The notes under the pieces: model-generated
What the model was told of the DNA's origin: nothing
The model's database searches: none
What the model saw: the letters and a program-made list of their open reading frames with translations, nothing else
Made by a program: the position numbers and the translations under genes
Origin: Archivesica marissinica
Taxonomy: Eukaryota > Mollusca > Bivalvia > Venerida > Vesicomyidae
Direction of reading: 5' to 3'
DNA: 64,000 nucleotides
Assembly: GCA_014843695.1 (NCBI GenBank)
Contig: CM026387.1
Span: 63,482,095-63,546,094 of the forward strand
In this document: positions 33,201 to 47,045 of the stretch, one piece after another
Layout of the letters: every line of letters starts with the position of its first letter
Position numbering within the stretch: the first letter of the stretch is position 1

Positions 33201-36200
33201 GGTATGGTGTTCTGTCAATCACAGGTATGACGTTCTGTCTAGCAAAGTTATTGCGTTCTGTCTAGCACAGGTATGGCCTTCTGTCAATCGTAAGTATAGT
33301 GTTCTCTCAAACACAGGTATTGTATTCTGTCAATCACAGGTATGGCGTTCTGTCTATGACATGTATGGCATTCTGTCAATCACAGATATGGCGTTCTGTC
33401 AATCACAGGTATGGCGTTCTGTCTATTACAGGTAGGGCATTCTGTCAATCACAGATATGGCGTTCTGTCAATCACAGATATGGCCTTCTGTCTATCATAG
33501 GTATGGCATTCTGTAAATCAGAGGTATGGCGTTCTGTTTAGCACAGGTATGGCATTCTGTCAATCGCAGGTATGGCATTCTGTCCATCATAGGTATGGCG
33601 TTCTGTCAATCACAGGTATGGCGTTCTGTCAATCGATGGTATGGCGTTCTGTCAATCGCAGGTATGGTGTTCTGTCAATCACAGATATGGCGTTCTGTCA
33701 ATCACAGATATGGCCTTCTGTCAATCACAGGTATGGCGTTCTGTCAATCACAGATATGGCATTCTGCCTATAACAGGTATGGCGTTCTGTCAACCACAGG
33801 TATGGCGTTCTGTCTAGCAAATGTATTGCGTTCTGTCAATCACAGGTATGGCGTTCTGTATAGCACAGGTATGGCGTTCTGTCTATTACAGGTAGGGCAT
33901 TCTGTCAATCACAGGTATTGCATTATGTCAATCACAGGTATGGCATTCTGTCAATCACAGGTATGGCATTCTGTCTATTACAGGTATGGCATTCTGTCAA
34001 TCACAGGTATGGCGTTCTGTCTATCACGGATAGGGCCTTCTGTCTATTACAGGTATGGCATTCTGTCAATCACAGTAATGGCGTTCTGTCAATCGCAGGT
34101 ATGGCTTTCTGTCTATTACAGGTATGGCATTCTGTCAATCACAGGTATGGCATTCTGTCTAGCACAGGTATTGCATTCTGTCAATCACAGTAATGGCGTT
34201 CTGTCAATCACAGGTATGGCATTCTGTCTATTACAGGTATGGCATTCTGTCAATCACAGGTATGGCGTTCTGTCTATCACGGATAGGGCCTTCTGTCTAT
34301 TACAGGTATGGCATTCTGTCAATCACAGTAATGGCGTTCTGTCAATCGCAGGTATGGCTTTCTGTCTATCATAGGTATGGCGTTCTGTCAATCACAGGTA
34401 TGGCGTTCTGTTCATCACAGGTATTGCATGCTGTCAATCACAGGTATGGCGTTCTGTCTAGCAAATGTATTGCGTTCTGTGTCTAGCACAGGTTTGGCCT
34501 TCTGTCAATCGTAAGTATAGTGTTCTCTCAATCACAGGTATAGCGTTCTATCTATCACAGGTATGGCGTTCTGTCTATCATAGGTATGGTGTTTTGTCAT
34601 TCATAGGTATGGTATTCTGTCTATAAAAGGTATGACGTTCTGTCAATCACAGGTATGGCGTTCTGTCAATCGTAAGTATAGTGTTCTCTCAATCACAGGT
34701 ATGGCATTCTGTCAATCACAGGTATGACATTCTGTTTGGCATAGGTATGGCGTTCTGTCAATCGCAGGTATGGTGTTCTGTCAATCACAGGTATGGTGTT
34801 CTGTCAAGCACAGTTATGGTGATCTGTCAATCACAGGTATGGTGTTCTGTCAATCGCAGGTATGGTGTTCTGTCAATCACAGGTATTGCATTCTGTCAAT
34901 CACAGGTATGGCATTCTGTCAATCACAGGTATGGCGTTCTGTCTAGCACAGGTATTGCATTCTGTCAATCACAGAAATGGCGTTCTGTCAATCACAGGTA
35001 TGGCATTCTGTCTATTACAGGTATGGCATTCTGTCAATCACAGGTATGGCGTTCTGTCTATCACGGATAGGGCCTTCTGTCTATTACAGGTATGGCATTC
35101 TGTCAATCACAGGTATGGCGTTCTTTCTATCACAGGTATGGTGTTCTGTCAATCACAGGTATTGCATTCTGTCAATCACAGGTATGGCATTCTGTCAATC
35201 ACAGGTATGTATTTCAGGTATGGCGATCTGTTTGGCATAGGTATGGCGTTCTGTCAATCACAGGTATGGCGTTCTGTCTACCATAGGTATGGTGTTCTGT
35301 CAATCACAGGTATGGTGTTCTGTCAATCACAGGTATTGCATTCTGTCAATCACAGGTATGGCATTCTGTCAATCACAGGTATGGCGTTCTGTCTAGCACA
35401 GGTATTGCATTCTGTCAATCACAGTAATGGCGTTCTGTCAATCACAGGTATGGCATTCTGTCTATTACAGGTATGGCATTCTGTCAATCACAGGTATGGC
35501 GTTCTGTCTATCACGGATAGGGCCTTCTGTCTATTACAGGTATGGCATTCTGTCAATCACAGTAATGGCATTCTGTCAATCACAGGTATGGCGTTCTGTC
35601 TAGCACAGGTATTGCATTCTGTTAATCACAGGTATGGCGTTCTTTCTATCACAGGTATGGTGTTCTGTCAATCACAGGTATTGCATTCTGTCAATCACAG
35701 GTATGTATTTCAGGTATGGCGTTCTGTTTGGCATAGGTATGGCGTTCTGTCAATCACAGGTATGGCGTTCTGTCTACCACAGGTATGGTGTTCTGTCAAT
35801 CACAGGTATGGCGTTCTGTCAACAGCAGGTATCGTGTTCTGTCAATCACAGATATGTCGTTCTGTCAATCACAGTTATGGCGTTCTGTCAATCGCAGGTA
35901 TGGTGTTCTGTCAATCACAGGTATGGCGTTCAGGTATGGCGTTCTGTTTAGCACAAGTATGGGGTTCTGTCAATCACATATATGGCGTACTGTCAATCAC
36001 AGGTATGGCGTTCTGTCTATCATAGGTACTGTTTAGCACAGGTATGTCGTTCTGTCAATCACAGATATGGCGTTCTGTCTATCATAGGTGTGGCGTTCTG
36101 TCAATCACAGGTATAGCGTTCTGTCAATCGATGGTATGGCGTTCTGTCAATCGCAGGTATGGTGTTCTGTCAATCACAGATATGGCGTTCTGTCAATCAC

Positions 36201-39200
36201 AGGTATGGCGTTCTGTATAGCACAGGTATGGCGTTCTGTCTATTACAGGTAGGGCATTCTGTCAATCACAGATATGGCTTTCTGTCTATCATAGGTATGG
36301 CATTCTGTCAATCACAGGTATGGCCTTCTGTTCATCACAGGTATTGCATGCTGTCAATCACAGGCATGGCATTCTGTCAATCAGAGGTATGGCGTTCTGT
36401 TTAGCACAGGTATGGCATTCTGTCAATCGCAGGTATGGCGTTCTGTCTATCATAGGTATGGCGTTCTGTCAATCATGGTATGGCGTTCTGTCAATCGCAG
36501 GTATGGGTTCTGTCAATCACAGGTATGGCTTCTGTCAATCACAGATATGGCGTTCTGTCAATCACAGGTATGGCGTTCTGTATAGCACAGGTATGGCGTT
36601 CTGTCTATTACAGGTAGGGCATTCTGTCAATCACAGATATGGCGTTCTGTCAATCACAGGTATGGCTTCGGTATGGCGTTCTGTCAATCACAGGTATGGC
36701 ATTCTGCCTATAACAGGTATGGCGTTCTGTCAACCACAGGTATGGCGTTCTGTCTAGCAAATGTATTGCGTTCTGTCAATCACAGGTATGGCGTTCTGTC
36801 AATCACAGGTATGGCATTCTGTCTATAACAGGTATGGCGTTCTGTCAATCACAGGTATGGCGTTCTGTCAATCACAGGTATGGCATTCTGTCTATCACAG
36901 GTATGGCGTTCTGTCAATAACAGGTATGGCGTTCTGTCTAGCACAGGTATTGCGTTCTGTCTAGGACATGTATGGCCTTCTGTCAGATGTAAGTATAGTG
37001 TTCTCTCAATCGCAGGTATGGCGTTCTGTCTATCAAAGGTATGGTGTTTTGTTTTTCACAGGTATGGTGTTTTGTCTAGCACAGGTATGACGTTCTGTCA
37101 ATCGATGGTATGGCGTTCTGTCAATCGCAGGTATGTCGTTCTGTCTATCACAGGTATGGCATTCTATCAATCACAGGTATGGCGTTCTGTCTATAATAGA
37201 TAGGGCATTCTGTCAATCACAGGTATGGCGTTCTGTCAATCACAGGTATGGTGTTTTGTCAATCACAGGTATGGCATTCTGTCATTCACAGGTATGGCGT
37301 TCTGTCTAGCAAAGGTATTGCGTTCTGTCTAGCACAGGTATGGCCTTCTGTCAATCGTAAGTATAGTGTTCTGTTAATCACAGGTATGGCATTCTGTTTA
37401 GCACAGGTATGCCATTCTGTCAATCGCAGGTATGGCTTTCTGTCAATCGCAGGTATGGCGATCTGTCAATCACAGGTATGGCGTTCTGTTCATCACAGGT
37501 ATTGCATGCTGTCAATCACAGGTATGGCGTTCTGTCTAGCAAATGTATTGCGTTCTGTGTCTAGCACAGGTATGGCCTTCTGTCAATCGTAAGTATAGTG
37601 TTCTGTTAATCACAGGTATGGCGTTCTGTTTAGCACAGGTATGCCATTCTGTCAATCGCAGGTATGGCTTTCTGTCAATCGCAGGTATGGCGATCTGTCA
37701 ATCACAGGTATGGCGTTCTGTTCATCACAGGTATTGCATGCTGTCAATCACAGGTATGGCGTTCTGTCTAGCAAATGTATTGCGTTCTGTGTCTAGCACA
37801 GGTATGGCCTTCTGTCAATCATAAGTATAGTGTTCTCTCAATCACAGGTATAGCGTTCTATCTATCACAGGTATGGCGTTCTGTCTATCACAGGTATGGT
37901 GTTTTGTCATTCACAGGTATGGTATTCTGTCTATAAAAGGTATGACGTTCTGTCAATCACAGGTATGGCGCTCTGTCAATCGTAAGTATAGTGTTCTCTC
38001 AATCACAGGTATGGCTTTCTGTCTATCATAGGTATGGCGTTCTGTCAATCACAGGTATGGCGTTCTGTCAATCACAGGTATGGCATTCTATCAATCATAG
38101 GTATAGCGTTCTGTCAATCGCAGGTATGGTCTTCTGTCAATCACAGGTATAACATTCTGTCAATCACAGATATGGCGTTCTGTCAATCACAGATATGGCC
38201 TTCTGTAAATCACAGGTATGGCGTTTTGTTAATCACAGGTATGGCATTCTGTCTATAACAGGTATGGCGTTCTGTCAATCACAGGTATGACGTTCTGTCT
38301 AGCAAAGGTATGGCATTCTGTCAATCACATGTATGGCGTTCTGTCTATCACAGATACGGCGTTCTGTCAATCATATGTATGTATTTCAGGTATGGCGTTC
38401 TGTTTGGCATAGGTATGGCGTTCTGTCAATCACAGGTATGGCGTTCTGTCTATCATAGGTATGGCGTTCTGTCTATCATAGGTATGGCGTTCTGTCAATC
38501 GCAGGTATGGTGTTCTGTCAATCACAGATATGTCGTTCTGTCAATCACAGGTATGGCATTCTGTCTAGCACAGGTATGGCGTTCTGTCAATCACAGGTAT
38601 GGTGTTCTGTCAATCGCAGTTATGGTGTTCCGTCAATCACAGGTATTGCAGTCTGTCAATCACAGGTATGGCGTTCTGTCAATCACAGGTATGGCGTTCT
38701 GTTCATCACAGGTATTGCATGCTGTCAATCACAGGTATGGCATTCTGTAAATCAGAGGTATGGCGTTCTGTTTAGCACAGGTATGGCATTATGTCAATCG
38801 CAGGTATGGCGTTCTGTCTATCATAGGTATGGCGTTCTGTCAATCACAGGTATGGCGTTCTGTCAATCGATGGTATGGCGTTCTGTCAATCGCAGGTATG
38901 GTGTTCTGTCAATCACAGATATGGCGTTCTGTCAATCACAGGTATGGCGTTCTGTATAGCACAGGTATGGCGTTCTGTCTATTACAGGTAGGGCATTCTG
39001 TCAATCACAGATATGGCCTTCTGTCAATCACAGGTATGGTGTTCTGTCAATCACAGGTATGGCATTCTGTCTATAACAGGTATAGCGTTCTGTCAATCAC
39101 AGGTATGGCGTTCTGTCAATCACAGGTATGGCATTCTGTCAATCACAGGTATGGCATTCTGTCTATCACAGGTATGGCGTTCTGTCAATAACAGGTATGG

Positions 39201-42200
39201 CGTTCTGTCTAGCACAGGTATTGCGTTCTGTCTAGGACATGTATGGCCTTCTGTCAGATGTAAGTATAGTGTTCTCTCAATCGCAGGTATGGCGTTCTGT
39301 CTATCACAGGTATGGTGTTTTGTTTTTCACAGGTATGGTGTTTTGTCTAGCACAGGTATGACGTTCTGTCAATCGATGGTATGGCGTTCTGTCAATCGCA
39401 GGTATGTCGTTCTGTCTATCACAGTTATGGCATTCTACCAATCACAGGTATGGTGTTCTGTCTATAATAGATAGGGCATTCTGTCAATCACAGGTATGGG
39501 GTTCTGTCAATCACAGGTATGGTGTTTTGTCAATCACAGGTATGGCATTCTGTCATTCACAGGTATGGCGTTCTGTATAGCAAAGGTATTGCGTTCTGTC
39601 TAGCACAGGTATGGTGTTCTGTCAATCACAGGTATGGCGTTCTGTCAATCACAGGTATGGCGTTCAGGTATGGCGTTCTGTTAGCACAAGTATGGCGTTC
39701 TGTCAATCACAGATATGGCATACTGTCAATCACAGGTATGGCGCTCTGTCTATCATAGGTACTGTTTAGCACAGGTATGTCGTTCTGTCAATCACAGATA
39801 TGGCGTTCTGTCAATCACAGGTATGGCGTTCTGTCAATCACAGGTATGTCGTTCTGTCAATCACAGATATGGCGTTCTGTCTATTACAGGTAGGGCATTC
39901 TGTCAATCACAGATATGGCCTTCTGTCAATCACAGGTATGGTGTTCTGTCAATCACAGGTATGGCATTTTGTCTATAACAGGTATGGCGTTCTGTCAATC
40001 ACAGGTATGGCGTTCTGTATAGCACAGGTATGGCGTTCTGTCTATTACAGATAGGGCATTCTGTCAATCACAGATATGGCCTTCTGTCAATCACAGGTAT
40101 GGTGTTCTGTCAATCACAGATAGGGCCTTCTGTCAATCACAGGTATGGCATTCTGTCAATCACAAGTATGGCTTTCTGTCTAGCACAGGTATGGTATTCT
40201 GTCAATCGTATGTATAGTGTTCTCTCAATCACAGATATGGCGTTCTGTCAATCACAGGTATGGCATTATTTCTAGCACAGGTATCACATTATGTCTAATA
40301 CAGGTATGGTATTCTGTCAATCACAGATATGGAGTTCTGTCAATCACAGATAGGGCCTTCTGTCAATTACAGGTATGGCATTCTGTCAATCGCAGGTAGG
40401 GCATTCTGTCTATCACAGGTATGGCATTCTGTCAATCACAGGTATGGTGTTCTGTCTATCACAGGTATGGCGTTCTGTCAATCACAGGTATGGCATTCTG
40501 TCAATCACAGATATGGCGTTCTGTCAATCACAGGTATGGCGATCTGTCTATAACAGGTATGGTGTTCTGTCAATCACAGGTATGGCGTTCTGTCTAGCAA
40601 AGGTATTGCGTTCTGTCTAGCACAGGTATGGCCTTCTGTCAATCGTAAGTATAGTGTTCTCTCAATCACAGGTATGGCGTTCTGTCTATCACAGGTACGG
40701 CGTTCTGTCAATCGTAAGTATAGAGTTCTCTCTATCACAGGTATGGGGTTCTGTCAATCACATATACGGCGTTCTGTCAATCACAGATATGGCCTTCTGT
40801 CTATCATAGGTATGGCATTCTGTAAATCAGAGGTATGGCGTTCTGTTTAGCACAGGTATGGCATTCTGTCAATCGCAGGTATGGCTTTCTGTCAATCGCA
40901 GGTATGGCTTTCTGTCTATCATAGGTATGGCATTCTGTCAATCACAGGTATGGCCTTCTGTTCATCACAGGTATTGCATGCTGTCAATCACAGGCATGGC
41001 ATTCTGTCAATCAGAGGTATGGCGTTCTGTTTAGCACAGGTATGGCATTCTGTCAATCGCAGGTATGGTGTTTTGTCTAGCACAGGTATGACGTTCTGTC
41101 AATCGATGGTATGGCGTTCTGTCAATCGCAGGTATGTCGTTCTGTCTATCACAGTTATGGCATTCTACCAATCACAGGTATGGTGTTCTGTCTATAATAG
41201 ATAGGGCATTCTGTCAATCACAGGTATGGGGTTCTGTCAATCACAGGTATGGTGTTTTGTCAATCACAGGTATGGCATTCTGTCATTCACAGGTATGGCG
41301 TTCTGTATAGCAAAGGTATTGCGTTCTGTCTAGCACAGGTATGGTGTTCTGTCAATCACAGGTATGGCGTTCTGTCAATCACAGGTATGGCGTTCAGGTA
41401 TGGCGTTCTGTTAGCACAAGTATGGCGTTCTGTCAATCACAGATATGGCATACTGTCAATCACAGGTATGGCGCTCTGTCTATCATAGGTACTGTTTAGC
41501 ACAGGTATGTCGTTCTGTCAATCACAGATATGGCGTTCTGTCAATCACAGGTATGGCGTTCTGTCAATCACAGGTATGTCGTTCTGTCAATCACAGATAT
41601 GGCGTTCTGTCTATTACAGGTAGGGCATTCTGTCAATCACAGATATGGCCTTCTGTCAATCACAGGTATGGTGTTCTGTCAATCACAGGTATGGCATTTT
41701 GTCTATAACAGGTATGGCGTTCTGTCAATCACAGGTATGGCGTTCTGTATAGCACAGGTATGGCGTTCTGTCTATTACAGATAGGGCATTCTGTCAATCA
41801 CAGATATGGCCTTCTGTCAATCACAGGTATGGTGTTCTGTCAATCACAGATAGGGCCTTCTGTCAATCACAGGTATGGCATTCTGTCAATCACAAGTATG
41901 GCTTTCTGTCTAGCACAGGTATGGTATTCTGTCAATCGTATGTATAGTGTTCTCTCAATCACAGATATGGCGTTCTGTCAATCACAGGTATGGCATTATT
42001 TCTAGCACAGGTATCACATTATGTCTAATACAGGTATGGTATTCTGTCAATCACAGATATGGAGTTCTGTCAATCACAGATAGGGCCTTCTGTCAATTAC
42101 AGGTATGGCATTCTGTCAATCGCAGGTAGGGCATTCTGTCTATCACAGGTATGGCATTCTGTCAATCACAGGTATGGTGTTCTGTCTATCACAGGTATGG

Positions 42201-45200
42201 CGTTCTGTCAATCACAGGTATGGCATTCTGTCAATCACAGATATGGCGTTCTGTCAATCACAGGTATGGCGATCTGTCTATAACAGGTATGGTGTTCTGT
42301 CAATCACAGGTATGGCGTTCTGTCTAGCAAAGGTATTGCGTTCTGTCTAGCACAGGTATGGCCTTCTGTCAATCGTAAGTATAGTGTTCTCTCAATCACA
42401 GGTATGGCGTTCTGTCTATCACAGGTACGGCGTTCTGTCAATCGTAAGTATAGAGTTCTCTCTATCACAGGTATGGGGTTCTGTCAATCACATATACGGC
42501 GTTCTGTCAATCACAGATATGGCCTTCTGTCTATCATAGGTATGGCATTCTGTAAATCAGAGGTATGGCGTTCTGTTTAGCACAGGTATGGCATTCTGTC
42601 AATCGCAGGTATGGCTTTCTGTCAATCGCAGGTATGGCTTTCTGTCTATCATAGGTATGGCATTCTGTCAATCACAGGTATGGCCTTCTGTTCATCACAG
42701 GTATTGCATGCTGTCAATCACAGGCATGGCATTCTGTCAATCAGAGGTATGGCGTTCTGTTTAGCACAGGTATGGCATTCTGTCAATCGCAGGTATGGCG
42801 TTCTGTCTATCATAGGTATGGCGTTCTGTCAATCGATGGTATGGCGTTCTGTCAATCGCAGGTATGGTGTTCTGTCAATCACAGATATGGCGTTCTGTCA
42901 ATCACAGGTATGGCGTTCTGTATAGCACAGGTATGGCGTTCTGTCTATTACAGGTAGGGCATTCTGTCAATCACAGGTATGGCGTTCTGTCAATCACAGA
43001 TATGGCCTTCTGTCAATCACAGGTATGGCATTCTGTCAATCACAGGTATGGCGTTCTGTCAATCACAGGTATGGGTATGGCGTTCTGTCTAGCAAATGTA
43101 TTGCGTTCTGTCAATCACAGGTATGGCGTTCTGTATAGCACAGGTATGGCGTTCTGTCTATTACAGGTAGGGCATTCTGTCAATCACAGATATGGCGTTC
43201 TGTCAATCACAGATATGGCCTTCTGTCTATCATAGGTATGGCATTCTGTAAATCAGAGGTATGGCGTTCTGTTTAGCACAGGTATGGCATTCTGTCAATC
43301 GCAGGTATGGCGTTCTGTCTATCATAGGTATGGCGTTCTGTCAATCACAGGTATGGCGTTCTGTCAATCGATGGTATGGCGTTCTGTCAATCGCAGGTAT
43401 GGTGTTCTGTCAATCACAGATATGGCGTTCTGTCAATCACAGGTATGGCATTCTGTATAGCACAGGTATGGCGTTCTGTCTATTACAGGTAGGGCATTCT
43501 GTCAATCACAGATATGGCCTTCTGTCAATCACAGGTATGGTGTTCTGTCAATCACAGGTATGGCATTCTGTCTATAACAGGTATGGCGTTCTGTCAATCA
43601 CAGGTATGGCGTTCTGTCAATCACAGGTATGGCATTCTGTCTATCACAGGTATGGCGTTCTGTCAATAACAGGTATGGCGTTCTGTCTAGCACAGGTATT
43701 GCGTTCTGTCTGGACATGTATGGCCTTCTGTCAGATGTAAGTATAGTGTTCTCTCAATCGCAGGTATGGCGTTCTGTCTATCACAGGTATGGTGTTTTGT
43801 TTTTCACAGGTATGGCGTTCTGTCTATCACAGGTATGGTGTTTTGTCATTCACAGGTATGGTATTCTGTCTATAAAAGGTATGACGTTCTGTCAATCACA
43901 GGTATGGCGTTCTGTCAATCACAGGTATGGCGTTCTGTCAATCACAGGTATGGCATTCTGTCTATAACAGGTATGGCGTTCTGTCAATCACAGGTATGGC
44001 GTTCTGTATGCACGGTATGGCGTTCTGTCTATTACAGGTAGGCATTCTGTCAATCACAGATATGGCGTTCTGTCAATCACAGATATGGCCTTCTGTCTAT
44101 CATAGGTATGGCATTCTGTAAATCAGAGGTATGGCGTTCTGTTTAGCACAGGTATGGCATTCTGTCAATCGCAGGTATGGCGTTCTGTCTATCATAGGTA
44201 TGGCGTTCTGTCAATCACAGGTATGGCGTTCTGTCAATCGATGGTATGGCGTTCTGTCAATCGCAGGTATGGTGTTCTGTCAATCACAGATATGGCGTTC
44301 TGTCAATCACAGGTATGGCATTCTGTATAGCACAGGTATGGCGTTCTGTCTATTACAGGTAGGGCATTCTGTCAATCACAGATATGGCCTTCTGTCAATC
44401 ACAGGTATGGTGTTCTGTCAATCACAGGTATGGCATTCTGTCTATAACAGGTATGGCGTTCTGTCAATCACAGGTATGGCGTTCTGTCAATCACAGGTAT
44501 GGCATTCTGTCAATCACAGGTATGGCATTCTGTCTATCACAGGTATGGCGTTCTGTCAATAACAGGTATGGCGTTCTGTCTAGCACAGGTATTGCGTTCT
44601 GTCTAGGACATGTATGGCCTTCTGTCAGATGTAAGTATAGTGTTCTCTCAATCGCAGGTATGGCGTTCTGTCTATCACAGGTATGGTGTTTTGTTTTTCA
44701 CAGGTATGGCGTTCTGTCTATCACAGGTATGGTGTTTTGTCATTCACAGGTATGGTATTCTGTCTATAAAAGGTATGACGTTCTGTCAATCACAGGTATG
44801 GCGTTCTGTCAATCGTAAGTATAGTGTTCTCTCAATCACAGGTATGGCTTTCTGTCTATCATAGGTATGGCGTTCTGTCAATCACAGGTATGGCGTTCTG
44901 TCAATCGCAGGTATGACGTTCTGTCAATCACAGGTATGGCATTCTATCAATCACAGGTATAGCGTTCTGTCAATCGCAGGTATGGTCTTCTGTCAATCAC
45001 AGGTATAGCATTCTGTCAATCACAGATATGGCGTTCTGTCAATCACAGGTATGGCGTTTTGTCAATCACAGGTATGGCATTCTGTCTATAACAGGTATGG
45101 CGTTCTGTCAATCACAGGTATGACGTTCTGTCTAGCAAAGGTATTGCGTTCTGTGTCTAGCACAGGTATGGCCTTCTGTCAATCGTAAGTATAGTGTTCT

Positions 45201-47045
45201 CTCAAACACAGGTATTGTATTCTGTCAATCACAGGTATGGCGTTCTGTCTATGACATGTATGGCATTCTGTCAATCACAGATATGGCGTTCTGTCAATCA
45301 CAGGTATGGCGTTCTGTCAATCGCAGGTATGGTGTTCTGTTAATCACCGAAATGGCGTTCTGTCAATCACAGGTATGGCATTCTGTCTATTACAGGTATG
45401 GCATTCTGTCAATCACAGGTATGGCGTTCTGTCTATCACAGATAGGGCCTTCTGTCTATTACAGGTATGGCATTCTGTCAATCACAGGTATGGCGTTCTG
45501 TCTATCATAGGTATGGCGTTCTGTCAATCACAGGTATAGCGTTCTGTCAATCGATGGTATGGCGTTCTGTCAATCACAGATATGGCGTTCTGTCAATCAC
45601 AGGTATGGCGTTCTGTATATCACAGGTATGGCGTTCTGTCTATTACAGGTATGGCATTCTGTCAATCACAGATATGGCCTTCTGTCAATCACAGGTATGG
45701 TGTTCTGTTCAATCACAGGTATGGCGTTCTGTCTATCACAGGTATGGCGTTCTGTCTATCACAGGTATGGCATTCTGTCAATCCAAGGTATGGCATTCTG
45801 TCAATCACAGGTATGGTGTTCTGTTAATCACAGGTATGGCGTTCTGTTTAGCACAGGTATGCCATTCTGTCAATCGCAGGTATGGCTTTCTGTCAATCGC
45901 AGGTATGGCTTTCTGTCTATCATAGGTATGGCATTCTGTCAATCACAGGTATGGCCTTCTGTTCATCACAGGTATTGCATGCTGTCAATCACAGGCATGG
46001 CATTCTGTCAATCAGAGGTATGGCGTTCTGTTTAGCACAGGTATGGCATTCTGTCAATCGCAGGTATGGCGTTCTGTCTATCATAGGTATGGCGTTCTGT
46101 CAATCGATGGTATGGCGTTCTGTCAATCGCAGGTATGGTGTTCTGTCAATCACAGATATGGCGTTCTGTCAATCACAGGTATGGCGTTCTGTATAGCACA
46201 GGTATGGCGTTCTGTCTATTACAGGTAGGGCATTCTGTCAATCACAGATATGGCGTTCTGTCAATCACAGATATGGCCTTCTGTCAATCACAGGTATGGC
46301 GTTCTGTCATTCAGATATGGCATTCTGCCTATAAAGGTATGGCGTTCTGTCAACCACAGGTTGGCGTTCTGTCTAGCAAATGTATTGCGTTCTGTCAATC
46401 ACAGGTATGGCGTCTGTATAGCACAGGTATGGCGTTCTGTCTATTACAGGTAGGGCATTCTGTCAATCCAGTATGGCGTTCTGTCAATCACAATTGGCCT
46501 TCTGTCTATCTAGGTATGGCATCTGTAAATCAGAGGTTTGGCTTCTGTTAGAGACAGGTATGGCATTCTGTCAATCGCAGGTTGGCGTTCTGTCTACAAG
46601 GTATGGCGTTCTGTCAATCACAGGTATGGCGTTCTGTCATCGATGGTTATGCGTTCTGTCAATCGCAGGTATGTTGTTCTGGTCAATCACGATATGTGGG
46701 TTCTGTCAATCACAGGTATGGCATTCTGTATAGCACAGGTATGGCGTTCTGTCTATTACAGGTAGGGCATTCTGTCAATCACAGATATGGCCTTCTGTCA
46801 ATCACAGGTATGGTGTTCTGTCAATCACAGGTATGGCATTCTGTCTATAACAGGTATAGCGTTCTGTCAATCACAGGTATGGCGTTCTGTCAATCACAGG
46901 TATGGCATTCTGTCAATCACAGGTATGGCATTCTGTCTATCACAGGTATGGCGTTCTGTCAATAACAGGTATGGCGTTCTGTCTAGCACAGGTATTGCGT
47001 TCTGTCTAGGACATGTATGGCCTTCTGTCAGATGTAAGTATAGTG
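30270..47045 (+). repeat. Higher-order landmark GGACATGTATGGCC, 7 occurrences
   Basis: The rare variant GGACATGTATGGCC, followed by TTCTGTCAGATGTAAG, occurs near 30269, 32690, 36963, 39236, 43711, 44606 and 47009. The surrounding order of variants is shared for several hundred bases, showing the array grew by copying blocks of 0.9-4.5 kb rather than single units. Confidence 0.8.
39330..42789 (+). repeat. 1730-bp tandem duplication within the 23-bp array
   Basis: Bases 39330-41059 and 41060-42789 show the same order of variant units with a constant 1730-bp offset. Spot checks at 39331/41061, 39601/41331, 40081/41811, 40741/42471 and 40981/42711 show no difference. The identity implies a very recent event or an assembly duplication. 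Confidence 0.88.
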
